64,000 nucleotides of DNA from Rhodococcus tibetensis. Lineage in GTDB: Bacteria; Actinomycetota; Actinomycetes; Mycobacteriales; Mycobacteriaceae. Both the position numbers and the translations under genes were made by a program. Shown here piece by piece: positions 1 to 14,363 of the stretch. The notes under the pieces are model-generated. The model worked only from the letters and a program-made list of their open reading frames with translations. It had not been told where the DNA came from and did not search any database. Positions within the stretch are counted from its first letter, which is position 1; each line of letters opens with the position of its first letter. The stretch spans positions 113,652 through 177,651 of the forward strand of contig NZ_JANFQF010000014.1 in the NCBI RefSeq assembly GCF_024438035.1, in the 5' to 3' direction.

Positions 1-3000
1 CCGGCACTCCCAAGGGCGTCGTGGTGACACACCGCGGCCTGTCCGGTCACGCCGCCGCACTGCGCCGCTTCTACGGGGCCACCCCGCAGTCGCGGGTGCT
101 GCACGCGGCGTCCCTCATGTTCGATGCGTCGATCCACGAGATGCTCCTGGCGTTCACCACCGGGGCCGTGCTGGTGATCGCTCCCCCCGACGTCTTCGGC
201 GGTGACGAGCTGCGAAACCTCTTACGGCGCGAGCAGATCACCCATTGGACGTCGACCCCGGCGGTGCCGGCGACGATCGACCCGAGCGGACTCGAAACCC
301 TCGAAGTTCTCGCAGTCGCAGGTGACGTATGCCCGCCGGATTTGGTGTCCCAATGGGGCACTGGACGCACGGTGCTGAATCTCTACGGCCCCACCGAAAC
401 GACGATCTGGGCGACGGCCGCCGAGCTGTCCGGATCGCACATCGCGATCGGCGGCCCCGTCCACGGCATGTCGGCAGTGGTACTGAATGCGCGACTTCGA
501 CCCATTCCAGTCGGCGTAGTGGGGGAGCTGTACCTGTCGGGACCCGGTCTGGCGCAGGGGTACGTGGGCAGGCCGGGATTGACCGCGGGCACCTTCGTCG
601 CCAACCCATACGGCGGTGGACGCCTGTACCGCACCGGTGACCTGGTGCGGTGGAACCAGTTGGGTGAGCTCGAGTTCGTCGGGCGTGCCGACAGCCAGGT
701 GAAGATCCGTGGATTCCGGGTCGAACCCGGCGAGATCGACGCGGTGCTGGCCTCTGCTCCCGGGGTCCGCGCTGCGGTGACGATCGTGCGGGGCGGCGCA
801 CTGGCGTCGTACGTCAGCGGCAACGACCTGGAGTCGGGGGCACTGCGCGCCCTCGTCGCCGCGCGACTGCCGCGCTACCTCGTGCCGGCATCGATCACGG
901 TGCTCGACCAGATGCCGCTGACGGCGAGCGGAAAGATCGACAGATCCGCGCTTCCCGCGCCGGAAGTGCCAGTCTCGTCCACGCGTGGGGCACAGACACC
1001 CCTCGAACAGGTGGTGGCCGACGCAGTCGCCCAGGTGCTCGGGGTGCCCGAGGTGGGAGCCGACACCAATTTCTTTGCGCTGGGCGGTAACTCGTTGTCC
1101 GCTACCCGGGTGGTGTCGCGACTGTCATCGGTGTCCGGGGTGCGCGTCGGGGTGCGTCACCTGTTCGACCATCCGACCGTCGCCGGCCTAGCGGCGTTGA
1201 TTGCCGAGGGCGGGGAGCAGCGGCCGCCGCTAATGGCCCGCGACATCGACAGTCCGGCACCGGCGGCGTTCGCGCAACAACGGTTGTGGCTGCTGGGTCA
1301 GCTCGCGCCAGGGTCCTCCGCCTACAACGTGCCGTTCGCTGTCGACCTGGACGGTGCCCTCGATGTCGAGGCGCTGCAACAGGCGCTCACCGATGTCGTC
1401 GAGCGGCACGCCACGCTGCGCACCGTGTTCACGGCAACCGACACCGGCGTCGTACAGATGATCGGCCCGCCCGACGTGGAGTTGACACCGGTCCGCATCG
1501 AGGAAGCTTCCGTGGACGACGCCATTGCCGCCCTCGCCACCGAGGGATTCGACCTCGCGGTAGAGCGGCCCGTGCACCTGGCCCTGTTCCAAAGGGCACC
1601 CGAGCGATACACCCTTGCCGTCGTGCTGCATCACGTGGCCGTCGACGGACTGTCCTTCGCCCCACTGGTCCGAGACCTCACCACCGCGTACGCGGCACGG
1701 CTGAACCACCGGGCGCCTACGTGGCCGGCGCTCCCCGTGCAGTACACCGACTACGCGCGATGGCAAAGTGAGATCCTCGGCGATCCCGCCGATCCGAACA
1801 GCCTGGTACACCGCGAACTCGAGTACTGGGCCGAGGCATTGAACGACATGCCCACGCTGCTGGCCCTGCCCACCGACCGGACGCGTCCCGGCACCGAGCA
1901 GTGGACCGCCGGTGTCGTGGAATTCACTGTGCCGGCCGAACTGCACCGCGCACTCGAACAACTGGCGCACCGGCAGAACGCGACCCTCTTCATGGTGATG
2001 CACGCGGCGCTGGCCGTGTTGCTGTCCAAGCTGACCGGATCCGACGACTTTGCCGTGGGAACCCCCACTTCAGGTCGCACCGACCCCGCTCTGGACGACG
2101 TGGTCGGCATGTTCGTCGGCACCGTGGCCCTGCGCAGCCGGATAGACCCGCGCGAGGCGTTCACGCAACTGCTGGCGTCGGTGCGGGAGACGGACATCGC
2201 CGCGTTCGCGCACTCCGAGGTGCCGTTCGACCTCGTGGTCGACGCCCTCGCACCCACACGGTCGGCGGGTCACCATCCGTTGTTCCAGGTGATGCTGGCG
2301 TTCGAGAACTTCGGCGACGGCGGCGCCGACCGGCTGCCCCAACTACCCGGCCTCGTCGTCCGCAGCCGCGCGGCAGGCACCGGGATCAGCCGCTTCGGCC
2401 TCGAGGTGTCGCTGCGCGACCGGCGCACCCCCGACGGAAGCGCCGCGGGTCTCGACGGCGTGTTCACCTTCCCCACCGAACTGTTCGATCAGCACACCGT
2501 CGAACTGTGGGTGCAGCGACTGCAACTGATCCTCCGTGCGGTAACCGACCGGCCCCACGTCCACATCGGCGCCATCGAGGTGCTGACCGCGGACGAACAG
2601 AGGACCCTGGTGGCGGGCACCGACGGCGTCGCACCCACGGCGGAGTCTGTGGCGGAACTCTTCGAACAGCGCGCCGCCGAGAAGCCGACCGCGGTGGCCG
2701 TCACCGACGGCGAGACCACCCTGACCTACGGTGAACTGGACCGGCGTTCCGCCGAGCTGGCCGCGATGCTGATCGATGCCGGAGTGGAGGCCGAAGACGT
2801 CGTCGCCGTGGCGCTGTCGCGGTCCGCAGACCTGATCGCAGCGCTGCTCGCGGTAGTCCGCGCCGGTGGTGTGTACCTGCCCGTCGACGTCGACTACCCG
2901 GCCGAACGCGTGCGCTACCTCCTCGCCGACGCGTCACCCGCGGTGCTGCTGACCTCCGCCGGAGACGCCGCACAGCTGCCCGAGGTCTCGTGCCCGGTTC

Positions 3001-6000
3001 TCCTGCTCGAGGCTTCGCCTGTGAGTGGTTCGCGAGTCCAGGGACTCCTCAACCACTCACGGGCGCACGGCGCCTACCTCATCTACACCTCTGGCTCCAC
3101 CGGCGAGCCGAAAGGTGTGCTGGTCTCACACGCCAATGTGCTCTGGCTGCTGGCGAATACGTGCCGAGAATTCGATTTCGGTGCGGGCGACGTGTGGACC
3201 ATGTTCCATTCCCACGCCTTCGACTTCTCGGTGTGGGAGATGTGGGGAGCGCTCACCACAGGCGGGCGTCTGGTGCTGGTGGAACACGAGGTGGCCCGTT
3301 CTCCCCGCGAGTTCGCGGAACTGCTGAGCCGCGAGGGTGTGACGGTACTCAACCAGACGCCGTCCGCGTTCGGTCAGCTGGCCGAATTCGACATCACCGA
3401 CACCGTGCGACTGCTGATCTTCGGTGGGGAGGCTCTCGACCTTGCGCTGGTGTCACCGTGGCTCGCGAGGCACCCCTCGGTTCGCGCCGTCAACATGTTC
3501 GGGATCACCGAAACCACCGTGCACGTCACCCACGCCGACGTGAGCGTCGGCGACGGCAGGGCCTCCCTCGGCTGGGCGATTCCGGGAATGCGAACGTACG
3601 TATTGGACACCTCGCTGCGACCCGTGCCGCCGGGGACCGTCGGGGAACTGTATGTCGCGGGACCGCAGGTGTCGCGTGGCTACCTCGGGCGACCCGGCCT
3701 GACCGCCCTGCGGTTCGTGGCCGACCCGTTCACGACCGGTGCCTGCATGTACCGCACGGGAGACCTCGCCCGCCGGCGTAGCGACGGAGAACTCGACTAC
3801 CTCGGCCGGGCCGACTCGCAGGTGGAGTTCCACGGGTACCGCATCGAGCCCGGCGAGGTCGAGGCAGCGCTACTGCGCCACCCCGACGTCGAACGGGCGG
3901 TGGTTCTGCTGCGCACCACGAGTATCGGCGAGCGATTGGTGGCCTACGTGGCGGCCGGAGTCGATCCGGCCTCGCTCACGCGGCACCTGCGCGCGATCCT
4001 GCCCGAGTACATGGTGCCCGGAGCAATTATTCCGCTGCCGTCGATTCCGTTGACCCGCAACGGCAAAGTGGACCGGCGTGCACTGCCCGAACTGGACGTG
4101 ACCGCGGACGAGTGGCAGGTGCCGCACGGCCCGATCGAAGAAGTGGTCGCCGGCGTCTTCGCCGAACTGCTCGGCTCGCCCGAGGTAGACATCCGCCGCA
4201 GCCTGTTCGAACTGGGCGGCAATTCGCTGATCGCCACCCGGGTCGCGACCCGGGTGAGTGCCGTATTCGACACCGACGTGACAGTGCGCGACATCTTCGA
4301 AGCGCCCTCTGTGGCCGAGTTGGCAGCCCGCGTGGAGGACCGGGCACACACCGGGCGTCGTCGGCCCGCTCTGCTGCCGGACCGGTTGCGCGGCCGGGTG
4401 CCGCTCTCGCCCGCTCAGCAGCGGATGTGGGTTCTCAACCAATTCGACACAGGCGCAACTGGATACAACATTCCGATCGCCCTCCGTCTCGACGGCGAAC
4501 TGGACGCCGCGGCCTTCGCTGCTGCGGCCCGAGACCTGCTCGAGCGGCACCGGGCGTTGCGCACCGTGTACCCGTCCGACACCGAGGGGGTGCACCAGGT
4601 ACTGCTCGCGGCCGACGCGGTCCCCCTCGACCTGGCCCCGGTCGCCATTCCCGCCGACGCGCTCGACGCCCACGTGCGAGCCCTCGTCGGCACAGGATTC
4701 GACGTCGCCACCGCACCGCCGGTTCGGGGACGTCTGTATCGCGTCGGTGCCGATGCGCACGTGCTGGCGTTGGTGGTCCATCACATCGCCGCCGATGCCT
4801 GGTCGCTGGGCACGCTGATCCGCGACACCGCGGTCGCCTACCGTGCACGACTCGACGGTCGCAGCCCGGAATGGCTTCCGCTGCCGGTGCAGTACAGCGA
4901 CTACAGCGTGTGGCAACGCACCATGCGGAACGATCTCGGCCGGGAGTACTGGCTCGAGACGCTGGCCGATCTGCCGGAACAAGTGACGCTGCCCCTCGAT
5001 CACCCGCGTCCCGCGGCGCCGTCGGGGCGCGGACTCGTCCACACCGTGGAGTTGGACGAGCTACTGCACGACGGCATCGCCGCCTTGGCGCGTGCGGGGC
5101 GCGCCACCTCGTTCATGGTGTTGCATGCCGCGCTGGCCGTGCTGCTCTCCAAGTACAGCGGCAGTCGGGACATCCCGATCGGCACCGCTGTCGCCGGGCG
5201 CACCGACCCGCAACTCGACGATGTCGTCGGTATGTTCGCCGGAACCCTGGTGCTGCGCACACACATCGATCCGTCCGCCACCTTCGCCGAGGTGCTGGCC
5301 CACGTCCACACGCAGGACGTCGCCGCGTACACGCACGCCGACGTGCCGTTCGAGACTCTGGTGGAACTGCTCAATCCCGCCCGCTCGACGTCACATCACC
5401 CGCTGTTCCAGGTGGCGCTGTCGATGCAGCGGCACCGCCCGGGACACTTCACCCTGCCAGGCCTCGAGGTCACGCCGGTGACGCCGGCGACGAATCCCGC
5501 GAACTTCGACCTCCAGCTCACCGCCACCGAGGCAGCACCGGGCGGACGCATGCAGCTCGAATTCGGGTACGACGCCGAACTGTTCGACCGCTCGACGGTC
5601 ATCGCGTTCGCCGAACAACTCGTGCGGTTGCTCGGGTCGGTCACCGCAGAACCGGATCTACGGGTCGGCGACGTGGACTTGTCGAGTCCGACCGAGCGAG
5701 CAGTACTCGCCCCTGCCCGTGGCGTCGCGGCACCCGCCCCCGTTCCGCTGCACCGAATCCTCACCCGCGGGGCGGTGCTGGCTCCCGGCGCAGTCGCGGT
5801 GCAGGACGGCGCCACGGCCGTCACCTATCGGCAGCTCGACCTGCAGTCGGACGCCCTGGCCCGCGACCTACGAGCACTCGGCGCGCGGCCGGGCACGACG
5901 GTGGCGTGGGCGGTGCCGCGATCGGCGCAGTCCGTGGTGGCGCTGTGGGCCATCGCGAAAACCGGTGCAGCACCCGTACTCATCGATCCCGATCTGCCCA

Positions 6001-9000
6001 GCGTGCGGGTACACGCGATGCTCGCCGCGGCGGGCACCACCCTCGGCGTGGGCTCCGTCGCCCTCGGCGGCGAGATCACCTGGCTGCAACCCCGCGCGCA
6101 ACCGGACCCGTCGGCGATGGCGACGGCGCCGCCACACGTCCACCCGGACCAGCCCGCCTACGTGGTGTTCACCTCCGGTACCACAGGCACCCCCAAGGGA
6201 GTGGTGGTCACACACCGCGGCCTCGCCGCACTCGACCTGGACGTCGCCCAGCGCTACGCCGCCGGTCCCGGATCCCGGATGCTGCACCGTGCGGCCGCCG
6301 GCTTCGACATGGCGTTGCTCGAAATTCTCGTTGCGGGTGCTTCGGCCGCGACCCTGGTTCTCGCATCCGAGGCCGAGTTCGCGGGGCCGGAACTGGGCGC
6401 TCTGCTGGAACGGGAGCGGATCACACACGCCTGCATCACCCCGACGGCCCTGGCCACGATCGGTGCGCGCGAGTTGCCGCATCTGCGGATGATCATGCTG
6501 GGCGGGGAACGTCTGGGTACCGAACTGGTGGATCGGTGGGCACCCGGACGCCGGATGGTCAACGGCTACGGACCGGCCGAGGCGACCATGTACGCGATCG
6601 CCTCGGGCCCGCTCGCACAGGGCGGGTTCGTGCCGATCGGTGAACCCGTGCCGGGCATCGAGGCCGTCGTCCTCGACCAGCGGTTGCGTCCGGTCCCCGT
6701 CGGGGTGCCCGGTGAGCTCTACCTCGCGGGCGCGGGCCTCGCCCGGGGTTATGCCGGGCAGCCGGGACTGACAGCTGAGAGGTTCGTAGCTTCCTCCGAC
6801 GGCCGGCGCAGGTACCGCACCGGTGACCTGGTGCGGTGGAAGATGGCCGGTGATGGCCACGTCCTCGAATTCCTCGGCCGCAACGACGCTCAGGTCAAAG
6901 TACGCGGGGTGCGCATCGAACCCGGCGAGATCGACGTTGCCATCGCCGGGCTCGTCGACGTGGACTTCGCCGCCACCGTGGTGCACACGACGCCTACCGG
7001 CCACGACGTGCTGGCGTCGTACGTTCTGCCGCGCGCCGAGCTCGATACCGTCGAGCTGCGCCACCGCCTCGCCGAAATCCTGCCGTCGTATCTGGTGCCG
7101 GCCGCTGTCGTGGTGCTCACCTCGCCGCCTCCGCTGGTCAACGGGAAGCTGAATGTTCGTGCGCTCCCCGTCCCCGTCCTCGGTGCAGGGGATCACGAAG
7201 CGCCGGTCACCGACACCGAGCGCGCGGTCGCCGAGGTGTTCGCGGACGTACTCGGTATCGGTACGGCGGGTAGGGGAGCGCACTTCTTCGATGCCGGCGG
7301 AAACTCGTTGCTGGCAACACAACTGACGGCTCGTCTGACCGAGACCGTCGGATTCCCGGTCCCGCTGCGCACCCTCTTCGCGCATCCCACCGTGGCCGAA
7401 CTCGCCGCCGCCCTCGACACGTCGGTGCCCGCGGCGGACCTGCGTCCCGCGCTCGGAGCCCGGCGTCGCCCGGACCGGGTACCGCTGTCGCGCAGCCAGT
7501 ACCGCATGTGGGTGTGGAATCGCCGCAACCCGGAATCTGCCACCTACAACCTTCCAGCCACCGTGCGGCTGGAAGGTGACCTGAAGGTGACGGCACTGGC
7601 CGCCGCACTCGGGGACGTGATCGCCCGCCACGAGGTGCTGCGTACCCGCTATCCGTCGGCGCCGGGGGAGTCGCCGTGGCAAGAGATCACGAACAGCGTG
7701 GCAGTCGACCTCACTCCTCGGGAGGTGAAGGCCTCGGATGTCGCCGACACGGTGATGCGTGCGGCGCGAGCACCATTCGACCTCACCGCCCAGCCGCCGC
7801 TGCGGATGCAACTGCTGCGAGTAGCGCCCGACGTCCACGTTCTGGTGGTCACCCTCCACCACATCGCCGCCGACGGCTGGTCTCTCGCCCCGCTGGTGGC
7901 CGACGTGCTCGCGGCGTACGCGGCTCGGTGTGCAGGTACCGCTCCGGAGTGGGAGCCGCTGGCCGTGCAATTCGCCGACTATGCGCTCTGGGAAGACGAG
8001 CTGCTGGGCAGTGCGTATGCGGCCCGCGGTATCGAGCGCTGGCGGGTCGCATTGGCCGGCGCGGAATCGGTCGCGCCCTTCCCCGTGGACCGTCCCCGCA
8101 AGGATGCTCCCGGGAACACGGCGGGGACGGTGCCGTTCTTCGTGCCTGCGCCGTTGCAGCGGGCGGTCCACCGGCTGGCACACGATCACCGGGCCACTCC
8201 GTTCATGGTGCTGCACGCCGCACTGGCTGTACTCCTGGCCAGGTTCGGCGACCAACGTGACATCACGATCGCCACCGCCGTCGCCGGTCGCGGAGACCCG
8301 GCGCTGGATGCGATGGTGGGGATGTTCGTGAACACCCTGGCCCTGCGCGCGCAGGTGGAGCCGGACATGCCGTTCACCGGTCTGCTGGCCCAGGTGCGGG
8401 ACTTCGACGTGGAGGCATTCGACAATGCCGAGGTTCCGTTCGAGGTGATCGCGGACCTCCTCGGTGGCCGTGTTCCCCAGGTCGCGTTGGCGCTGGAGAA
8501 TTTGCAACCTCCCGCCGTGCGGGTGTCCGGACTCGACGTGCAGGCGGAGGAAGTCGACACCGGGACAGTCAAATTCGACCTTCACCTCACCCTCACCGAA
8601 CTGTGGGACGGCGCCGACCCGGCGGGAATGACGGGCGCCGTCGCCTATGCGCAGGATCTGTTCGACCACGCCACCGCCCAGTCGCTGGCCGAGGAATTCG
8701 TCCGGGTGCTGGCAGCTGTCGCCGACGACCCTGAGGTGGCCACCGGCGACATCACGCTCACCGGGGCGCCGCCACTCGTGGGAGCACCTGCCGCGGAGGA
8801 ACGCACCCTCGCCGAGATCCTGACCTCGACCGCCGCCGCGTACCCCGACAACCCCGCAGTCACCGACGGCACACGGACGCTGACGTATCGCGAACTCGAC
8901 CGGCAGTCGAATGCGCGCGCCCGCGAATTGGTCGCCGAGGGTTACGGGCCCGGGTGGATACTGCCGATCGATCTGCCGCGATCCGTCGACTTCGTCGCCG

Positions 9001-12000
9001 AGTTGTGGGCGATCACGAAGACCGGCGCCGCCTACGTGCCCAGCCCGAACCGGGCAATCGCCGCGACCGCGTCGTACCGGGACTCCGCACGGGGACTCGC
9101 CTACGTCATCTACACCTCCGGGTCGACGGGAGTCCCGAAAGGCGTCGCCCTCACGCACAGTGGGCTCGCCTCGCTGACCACCGAGGTCGTGCAGCGCTAC
9201 CGGGTGACGCCGGACTCCCGGGTACTGCACGGATACAACCCCGCCTTCGATGCAGCGCTCCTCGAGATGTTGCTGGCGTTCGGATCGGGCGCCTGCCTGG
9301 TGTGCGCCCCGCCCGACGTGTACGCGGGCCCCGAGTTGCAGCGCTTCCTCGCGGAACAGCACGTGACGCACTACCTCTCCACACCCGCAGTGCTCGCAAC
9401 CCTCGATTCCGACGGGCTCGACGCGTTGCGCGTGGTGGCGGTGGGTGGTGAGGCGCTGCGCGCCGAGCCGGCCGAAGTGTGGAGTGCCGGTCGGCTCATG
9501 CTCAACGCCTACGGGCCCACCGAAACCACCGTGGTGGCCACGCTCACCGAGGTGAACGGCGAGGTGACCATCGGCGCACCGGTCGCCGGCGCCACGGCGA
9601 CCGTCCTGGACTCCCGCCTGCAGCCCGTGCCGGTGGGTGGCGTCGGCGAACTGTATCTGTCCGGTCCGGGTCTCGCCCGGGGATACGTGGACCAACCCGG
9701 CCTCACTGCGGCGAGTTTCATTGCCGCCGAGGGTGGCTCGCGCCGGTATCGCACCGGTGACCTGGTGCATCGCCGTGCAGACGGTGCGTTGTCGTTCTTC
9801 GGCCGCGTGGACCGGCAGGTGAAGGTGCGCGGCATGCGAGTCGAACCCGCCGAGGTGGAGGCGGGGCTGCTCCGTCTGACCGGAGTGGAACAAGCCGCTG
9901 TACTTCTCCGCGACGGCGAACTCACCGCCTTCGTCACCGGCACCGACGTGGATCCGGCATCGTTGACCGAGCGGCTGGCCGAACAACTGCCCGCGTACCT
10001 GGTGCCGCCGAGAATGGTCGTGCTCGAGTCCCTGCCCCTGACCGCCAACGGCAAACTCGATGTGCGCGCGCTGAAGCTGCCCGACGTGCAGCCGGTGAAT
10101 GTGCTGCCGCCCCGAACGGTTACCGAAGAGCTGGTGGCAGGTGTCTTCGCCGATGTCCTCGATGTCGACCTGCCCGGTGCGGATCGCAGTTTCTTCGACC
10201 TCGGTGGTGATTCGCTGTTCGCCACCGCGGTGGCCGGCCGGCTCTCCGCGGCGTTCGGGGTGACCGTGGCATGGCGGGCGTTGTTCGAGAACCCCACCGC
10301 CGCCACCCTCGCACAATGGCTCGACCACGAACGATCGACCGGAGCAGCTCAGCGCCCGGCGATCGTGCGCCGCGACCCGAATGCCCGAGTTCCCCTCTCG
10401 CCGCAGCAGCAACGCATGTGGCTCCTCAACAGAGTGGATCCCGACGCGTCCGTCCATCACCTGGTGTTCGGCACACGACTCGACGCCGGCGTGGACCCGG
10501 CCGTCCTGTGGGCGGCGATCACGGATGTGGTGGAACGGCATGCAGTGCTGCGAACTGTTTTTCCCGCCGATGCGGACGGCCCGCACCAGGTGATCGTGCC
10601 CACCACCGAAGTCCTCGGCAGCCTCGTACCGGCGGACAGTGACACAGACCTTCACGAATTCGGCAGCCGACGTTTCGACCTCGAACACGAACCTCCGCTG
10701 CGCGTGCAGATGTGGACCGACCCTGCCGGCGGCTACGTGATCGCCGCGATAGTGCACCACATCGCCCTCGACGGCGGCTCGATGAATCCGGTGCTCGCCG
10801 ACCTCGCCGACGCCTACCAGGCTCGGGCGGAAGGCACAGCGCCGCAGTGGGAACCACTTCCCGTCGACTACGGCGACTACACCCTGTGGCTGCGCGAGAT
10901 GCTCGGTAACGCCGCGGATCCCGACAGTGTCGCGCATACTCAACTCGACTACTGGGGACGAGTCCTCGACGGCGTCGACGCGCCGCTGGCACTGCCGACG
11001 GACCGCCCGCGGCCGCGGCACCCCAGCCACACCGGTTCCGGCGTGGACTGGGTCCTCGACGAGGAACTACGCGCGCGGCTGCATCGACTGGCCCGGGAGC
11101 ACGGAGTCACCGACTTCATGGTGTTGCATGCCGCGCTCGCCGTGTTGCTCGCGCGGGAGAGCGGAGAGACCGACGTCGTGGTGGGCACGGCCGTGGGTGG
11201 GCGACCCGACCCGGTGCTGGACCGGCTGGTGGGCATGTTCGTCGGCACCGTGGCGCTGCGTACCGAGGTGCCGGCCACATTGTCGTTCACGGAACTGCTC
11301 GAGCGGGTACGAATGGTGGACCTCGAGGCGTTCGCACACGCGGACGTCCCGTTCGACGACGTCGTCGCGCGGGTCGCACCGCAGCGTTCTCCCGCCCACA
11401 ACCCGCTGTTCCAGGTGGTCCTCAATTATCGGCACGTGCCGGCGCAACCCATCAGTCTGCCCGGTGCCGCACCGGTCGATGTCGAAGACCCGCGCATCGA
11501 ATTCGACCTCGTCTGGGACGTCCTCGATACCGGCGAAACCCTCACCCTGCGACTGGCCTACGCCACCGACCTGTTCGACGAGGCCACCGCCCGGGGATTG
11601 GTTGGACGCTACGGTCGCATCCTCGACGCCGTCACCGACAACCCGTCGATTCCGGTGGGAGACGTCACCCTCCTCACCGAGCACGAGTACGACGAGCTGG
11701 TACGTGGTCCGCTGCGCACACCGTCGCCCCGCACCCTCGCCGACGTGTTCGACGCCCAGGTGCGGGCGACCCCGGACGCGGTCGCGGTGGTGGACGGCGA
11801 CCGGCAGTGGACGTACGCGGAACTCGACGCGGAAGCGGAACGCTGGGCAGGGCGGCTGATCGGCCAGGGCGTCGGACCCGAAGATGTCGTGGTGATCGCG
11901 ACACCCCGCGGCCGCTATTGGGTCATGGGCGTGTGGGCCGTGACGAAGTCCGGTGCGGCGTGGGTGTCGGTCGACCCGGCGCATCCCCCGGAGCGCGTCG

Positions 12001-14252
12001 CCTGGATGATCACCGATTCGGCCGCGGTGCTCGGCGTGACGGTCGGGGACGTCGTCTCCACACTCCCCGACGCCGTGGAATGGCTCGATCTGTCCGATCC
12101 GCAGTGGGACGAGCAGACACCGGCCGCCGGGGATCGACGCTCTCGTCGGCGCGGCTACGCGCAAGCGACGGAACCGGATCACGCGGCCTACCTCATCTAC
12201 ACCTCCGGATCCACAGGACAACCGAAAGGTGTGGTGGTGCCGCATCGGGGGCTGGTGAACGTGGTGGCCGCACAGCCGCCGGTTCTCGGCGCCGAACCCG
12301 ACGTCCGCGTGCTGCAACTCGCCTCACCCACCTTCGACGCCTCGCTGTTCGAGATGCTCTACGCGCTGAGCTCCGGCGGAAGCCTGGTGATGTCTTCCGA
12401 ATACGGTTACGCCGGAGAGGAACTGGCCGAGACTGTCGACAGCGGACAGATCACGCACCTCATCGCGACACCCAGTGTGCTGGCAACCCTCGATGCCGAG
12501 ACGCTGTCGCCGCGGACCGTCGTGGCCGTCGGTGAAGCACTGCCCACCGAACTGGCCGCACGGTGGTCTGGTCGGCATCGGCTGTTCAACGCGTACGGGC
12601 CCACCGAGTTCACCATCCTCGGGTCCCTCGCCGGACCACTCGAGCCCGGCCGAGTGAATATCGGCACGGTGATCGACGGCGGTGCCGCTCTCGTGCTGGA
12701 CGCGCGCCTGCACCCCGTCCCGGAGGGTGTGGTGGGGGAGCTGTACCTCGCCGGTACCAGCGTCGCACGCGGGTATGTGGGCCGTACCGACCTCACCGCA
12801 ACGCAATTCGTTGCCCACCCCTACGGCAAACCCGGTGAGCGGATGTACCGCACCGGTGACCTGGTGCGGCGCACGATCGACGGTGAACTGGAATACCTGG
12901 GCCGCCGCGACGCGCAGGTGCAGATCGCCGGGATCCGGGTGGAACCCGCCGAAGTGGATTCGGCGTTACTCCGTCACCCCCATGTCCAGTTCGCCGTCAC
13001 CGTGCCCCACACCACGGGTGAAGGCGTCACCGTCCTGGTCTCCTACGTCGGTGGTGACCCCGACCTCACGTCGGCTGCGGTCCGCGCCCACGCGCGTAGT
13101 CTGCTGCCCCGGCACCTCGTACCCTCCGCCGTCACCGTTCTGGACCGGTTGCCGGTGATGCCGTCGGGCAAGGTGGATCGACACGCTCTCCGGGAGCCGC
13201 TATTCGACACCGAGGCGACTGTCCTGCCGTTCGGACGAGTCGAGCGAGACGTGGCCGATGCGATGGCAGGTGCGCTCGGCGTGGACACCGTGCCCGCCGA
13301 CGAGGACTTCTTCACACTCGGCGGTACATCGATGGGCGCGGCCATCGTGGCCGGTGAACTGCGCCGACGCCTCGGCCGGGAAGTGCCGATTCAGTGGGTG
13401 TTCACCGACCCCACCGTGCAGCAACTCGCCGCCCGGATCGAGGCAGGCCCCGAACTGTCCGAGGGTGCGCTCGATACCGTGGTGCGGTTGGGTGGAACCG
13501 GGGAGGGGCCGCCCCTCTTCTGTGTCCACCCGGCGAGCGGAATGTCCTGGTGCTACGCAGGGCTCACGGACAGCGTCGGCGACCGCCCCCTCTACGGCCT
13601 CCAGGCCACGGGGACCGGCAACGTCCCCGACAGCATCCCTGACCTTGCCGCCTCCTACGTCGAGGCCATCCGAACTGTGCAACCCAGCGGTCCCTACCAC
13701 CTGCTGGGCTGGTCACTGGGTGGCATCATCGCACACGAGATGGCCGTCCAGTTGAGCGAGAACGACGAGACAGTCGAGACACTGGCAATGCTCGACACCT
13801 TGCCGCCGGAATTCCACGACCGGGACGACCTCCGAGGCGAGCAGCCGTCGATCGGAGATGCGCTGGCCGAACTCGGCGTGCCGGCAGATCGATTGCCGGA
13901 CGGCGGCATCGACTACGACGACGCCGCACGGATTCTGAGTGAAGAGCTCCCGGGTCTGAGTTTCCTCACCCCCGCCAGGCTCCGCCGACTCGGAAACATC
14001 ATCGACCGTCTCGGGCTCATCAACGCCCAACACCAGCCCCGGCGTTACGACGGAGAGATCCACTTCTTCACCGCAGCAGCAGACCTCGAACTCCATGCGC
14101 GTCCGCCGCAGATGTGGCGGGGGCGTCTCGGCGAGAACCTCACCGAAATCGACGTCGACGCCACCCATGCCGCCTTGGCGGACAAGAAGCCGCTCGCCGA
14201 AATAGGCCGAGTGTTACGCGATCGGGGGAACACAGTGGCCCCTGGAACCTGA
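1..14252 (+). CDS. Non-ribosomal peptide synthetase, 3' part (partial A-PCP, four C-A-PCP modules, TE)
   Basis: The reading frame is open from base 3, where it reads GTPKGV, the end of the A3 core motif of an adenylation domain. The true start is therefore outside the window. Domains by base position: partial A1 to about 960, PCP1 (LGGNSL) about 1080, C1 1255-2560 (HHVAVDG near 1630), A2 2640-4090, PCP2 about 4215, C2 4390-5690 (HHIAADAW), A3 5740-7170, PCP3 about 7295, C3 7480-8790, A4 8815-10065, PCP4 (LGGDSL) about 10205, C4 10380-11690 (HHIALDGG), A5 11740-13180, PCP5 (LGGTSM) about 13320, and a terminal thioesterase 13500-14200 with GWSLGG. No epimerisation or methylation domain is visible. 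Aligning by eye to PheA, A2 gives the ten-residue code DFWNIGMVHK, the established threonine code. The codes of A1, A3, A4 and A5 (DAHTAALIWK, DMLCMGGMYK, DALLAGAVVK, DAFIVVAILK, last K assumed) match nothing I recognise. The visible part should add four residues and release the product. The peptide is unknown. Confidence 0.97.
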   Translation, partial: GTPKGVVVTHRGLSGHAAALRRFYGATPQSRVLHAASLMFDASIHEMLLAFTTGAVLVIAPPDVFGGDELRNLLRREQITHWTSTPAVPATIDPSGLETLEVLAVAGDVCPPDLVSQWGTGRTVLNLYGPTETTIWATAAELSGSHIAIGGPVHGMSAVVLNARLRPIPVGVVGELYLSGPGLAQGYVGRPGLTAGTFVANPYGGGRLYRTGDLVRWNQLGELEFVGRADSQVKIRGFRVEPGEIDAVLASAPGVRAAVTIVRGGALASYVSGNDLESGALRALVAARLPRYLVPASITVLDQMPLTASGKIDRSALPAPEVPVSSTRGAQTPLEQVVADAVAQVLGVPEVGADTNFFALGGNSLSATRVVSRLSSVSGVRVGVRHLFDHPTVAGLAALIAEGGEQRPPLMARDIDSPAPAAFAQQRLWLLGQLAPGSSAYNVPFAVDLDGALDVEALQQALTDVVERHATLRTVFTATDTGVVQMIGPPDVELTPVRIEEASVDDAIAALATEGFDLAVERPVHLALFQRAPERYTLAVVLHHVAVDGLSFAPLVRDLTTAYAARLNHRAPTWPALPVQYTDYARWQSEILGDPADPNSLVHRELEYWAEALNDMPTLLALPTDRTRPGTEQWTAGVVEFTVPAELHRALEQLAHRQNATLFMVMHAALAVLLSKLTGSDDFAVGTPTSGRTDPALDDVVGMFVGTVALRSRIDPREAFTQLLASVRETDIAAFAHSEVPFDLVVDALAPTRSAGHHPLFQVMLAFENFGDGGADRLPQLPGLVVRSRAAGTGISRFGLEVSLRDRRTPDGSAAGLDGVFTFPTELFDQHTVELWVQRLQLILRAVTDRPHVHIGAIEVLTADEQRTLVAGTDGVAPTAESVAELFEQRAAEKPTAVAVTDGETTLTYGELDRRSAELAAMLIDAGVEAEDVVAVALSRSADLIAALLAVVRAGGVYLPVDVDYPAERVRYLLADASPAVLLTSAGDAAQLPEVSCPVLLLEASPVSGSRVQGLLNHSRAHGAYLIYTSGSTGEPKGVLVSHANVLWLLANTCREFDFGAGDVWTMFHSHAFDFSVWEMWGALTTGGRLVLVEHEVARSPREFAELLSREGVTVLNQTPSAFGQLAEFDITDTVRLLIFGGEALDLALVSPWLARHPSVRAVNMFGITETTVHVTHADVSVGDGRASLGWAIPGMRTYVLDTSLRPVPPGTVGELYVAGPQVSRGYLGRPGLTALRFVADPFTTGACMYRTGDLARRRSDGELDYLGRADSQVEFHGYRIEPGEVEAALLRHPDVERAVVLLRTTSIGERLVAYVAAGVDPASLTRHLRAILPEYMVPGAIIPLPSIPLTRNGKVDRRALPELDVTADEWQVPHGPIEEVVAGVFAELLGSPEVDIRRSLFELGGNSLIATRVATRVSAVFDTDVTVRDIFEAPSVAELAARVEDRAHTGRRRPALLPDRLRGRVPLSPAQQRMWVLNQFDTGATGYNIPIALRLDGELDAAAFAAAARDLLERHRALRTVYPSDTEGVHQVLLAADAVPLDLAPVAIPADALDAHVRALVGTGFDVATAPPVRGRLYRVGADAHVLALVVHHIAADAWSLGTLIRDTAVAYRARLDGRSPEWLPLPVQYSDYSVWQRTMRNDLGREYWLETLADLPEQVTLPLDHPRPAAPSGRGLVHTVELDELLHDGIAALARAGRATSFMVLHAALAVLLSKYSGSRDIPIGTAVAGRTDPQLDDVVGMFAGTLVLRTHIDPSATFAEVLAHVHTQDVAAYTHADVPFETLVELLNPARSTSHHPLFQVALSMQRHRPGHFTLPGLEVTPVTPATNPANFDLQLTATEAAPGGRMQLEFGYDAELFDRSTVIAFAEQLVRLLGSVTAEPDLRVGDVDLSSPTERAVLAPARGVAAPAPVPLHRILTRGAVLAPGAVAVQDGATAVTYRQLDLQSDALARDLRALGARPGTTVAWAVPRSAQSVVALWAIAKTGAAPVLIDPDLPSVRVHAMLAAAGTTLGVGSVALGGEITWLQPRAQPDPSAMATAPPHVHPDQPAYVVFTSGTTGTPKGVVVTHRGLAALDLDVAQRYAAGPGSRMLHRAAAGFDMALLEILVAGASAATLVLASEAEFAGPELGALLERERITHACITPTALATIGARELPHLRMIMLGGERLGTELVDRWAPGRRMVNGYGPAEATMYAIASGPLAQGGFVPIGEPVPGIEAVVLDQRLRPVPVGVPGELYLAGAGLARGYAGQPGLTAERFVASSDGRRRYRTGDLVRWKMAGDGHVLEFLGRNDAQVKVRGVRIEPGEIDVAIAGLVDVDFAATVVHTTPTGHDVLASYVLPRAELDTVELRHRLAEILPSYLVPAAVVVLTSPPPLVNGKLNVRALPVPVLGAGDHEAPVTDTERAVAEVFADVLGIGTAGRGAHFFDAGGNSLLATQLTARLTETVGFPVPLRTLFAHPTVAELAAALDTSVPAADLRPALGARRRPDRVPLSRSQYRMWVWNRRNPESATYNLPATVRLEGDLKVTALAAALGDVIARHEVLRTRYPSAPGESPWQEITNSVAVDLTPREVKASDVADTVMRAARAPFDLTAQPPLRMQLLRVAPDVHVLVVTLHHIAADGWSLAPLVADVLAAYAARCAGTAPEWEPLAVQFADYALWEDELLGSAYAARGIERWRVALAGAESVAPFPVDRPRKDAPGNTAGTVPFFVPAPLQRAVHRLAHDHRATPFMVLHAALAVLLARFGDQRDITIATAVAGRGDPALDAMVGMFVNTLALRAQVEPDMPFTGLLAQVRDFDVEAFDNAEVPFEVIADLLGGRVPQVALALENLQPPAVRVSGLDVQAEEVDTGTVKFDLHLTLTELWDGADPAGMTGAVAYAQDLFDHATAQSLAEEFVRVLAAVADDPEVATGDITLTGAPPLVGAPAAEERTLAEILTSTAAAYPDNPAVTDGTRTLTYRELDRQSNARARELVAEGYGPGWILPIDLPRSVDFVAELWAITKTGAAYVPSPNRAIAATASYRDSARGLAYVIYTSGSTGVPKGVALTHSGLASLTTEVVQRYRVTPDSRVLHGYNPAFDAALLEMLLAFGSGACLVCAPPDVYAGPELQRFLAEQHVTHYLSTPAVLATLDSDGLDALRVVAVGGEALRAEPAEVWSAGRLMLNAYGPTETTVVATLTEVNGEVTIGAPVAGATATVLDSRLQPVPVGGVGELYLSGPGLARGYVDQPGLTAASFIAAEGGSRRYRTGDLVHRRADGALSFFGRVDRQVKVRGMRVEPAEVEAGLLRLTGVEQAAVLLRDGELTAFVTGTDVDPASLTERLAEQLPAYLVPPRMVVLESLPLTANGKLDVRALKLPDVQPVNVLPPRTVTEELVAGVFADVLDVDLPGADRSFFDLGGDSLFATAVAGRLSAAFGVTVAWRALFENPTAATLAQWLDHERSTGAAQRPAIVRRDPNARVPLSPQQQRMWLLNRVDPDASVHHLVFGTRLDAGVDPAVLWAAITDVVERHAVLRTVFPADADGPHQVIVPTTEVLGSLVPADSDTDLHEFGSRRFDLEHEPPLRVQMWTDPAGGYVIAAIVHHIALDGGSMNPVLADLADAYQARAEGTAPQWEPLPVDYGDYTLWLREMLGNAADPDSVAHTQLDYWGRVLDGVDAPLALPTDRPRPRHPSHTGSGVDWVLDEELRARLHRLAREHGVTDFMVLHAALAVLLARESGETDVVVGTAVGGRPDPVLDRLVGMFVGTVALRTEVPATLSFTELLERVRMVDLEAFAHADVPFDDVVARVAPQRSPAHNPLFQVVLNYRHVPAQPISLPGAAPVDVEDPRIEFDLVWDVLDTGETLTLRLAYATDLFDEATARGLVGRYGRILDAVTDNPSIPVGDVTLLTEHEYDELVRGPLRTPSPRTLADVFDAQVRATPDAVAVVDGDRQWTYAELDAEAERWAGRLIGQGVGPEDVVVIATPRGRYWVMGVWAVTKSGAAWVSVDPAHPPERVAWMITDSAAVLGVTVGDVVSTLPDAVEWLDLSDPQWDEQTPAAGDRRSRRRGYAQATEPDHAAYLIYTSGSTGQPKGVVVPHRGLVNVVAAQPPVLGAEPDVRVLQLASPTFDASLFEMLYALSSGGSLVMSSEYGYAGEELAETVDSGQITHLIATPSVLATLDAETLSPRTVVAVGEALPTELAARWSGRHRLFNAYGPTEFTILGSLAGPLEPGRVNIGTVIDGGAALVLDARLHPVPEGVVGELYLAGTSVARGYVGRTDLTATQFVAHPYGKPGERMYRTGDLVRRTIDGELEYLGRRDAQVQIAGIRVEPAEVDSALLRHPHVQFAVTVPHTTGEGVTVLVSYVGGDPDLTSAAVRAHARSLLPRHLVPSAVTVLDRLPVMPSGKVDRHALREPLFDTEATVLPFGRVERDVADAMAGALGVDTVPADEDFFTLGGTSMGAAIVAGELRRRLGREVPIQWVFTDPTVQQLAARIEAGPELSEGALDTVVRLGGTGEGPPLFCVHPASGMSWCYAGLTDSVGDRPLYGLQATGTGNVPDSIPDLAASYVEAIRTVQPSGPYHLLGWSLGGIIAHEMAVQLSENDETVETLAMLDTLPPEFHDRDDLRGEQPSIGDALAELGVPADRLPDGGIDYDDAARILSEELPGLSFLTPARLRRLGNIIDRLGLINAQHQPRRYDGEIHFFTAAADLELHARPPQMWRGRLGENLTEIDVDATHAALADKKPLAEIGRVLRDRGNTVAPGT

Positions 14253-14363
14253 GCAAGCCAAGGCCCGCATCCTTCGAGACGAGGAGATTCGATCGGGTCA
14301 GGAAACGACGAATGACAACGCGATCACGGCGCTCGGCACGTGAACTCGATGGGAGACTCGAAA

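Noticed and set aside
21..23. GTG 21 as the NRPS start
   Set aside because: The codons before it complete the A3 core motif, so the gene clearly begins outside the window.
5868..11030. 1720-codon open frame antisense to the NRPS
   Set aside because: It is a by-product of GC-rich codon bias in the sense gene; the translation has no domain and follows the reverse complement of repeated A and C domain motifs.
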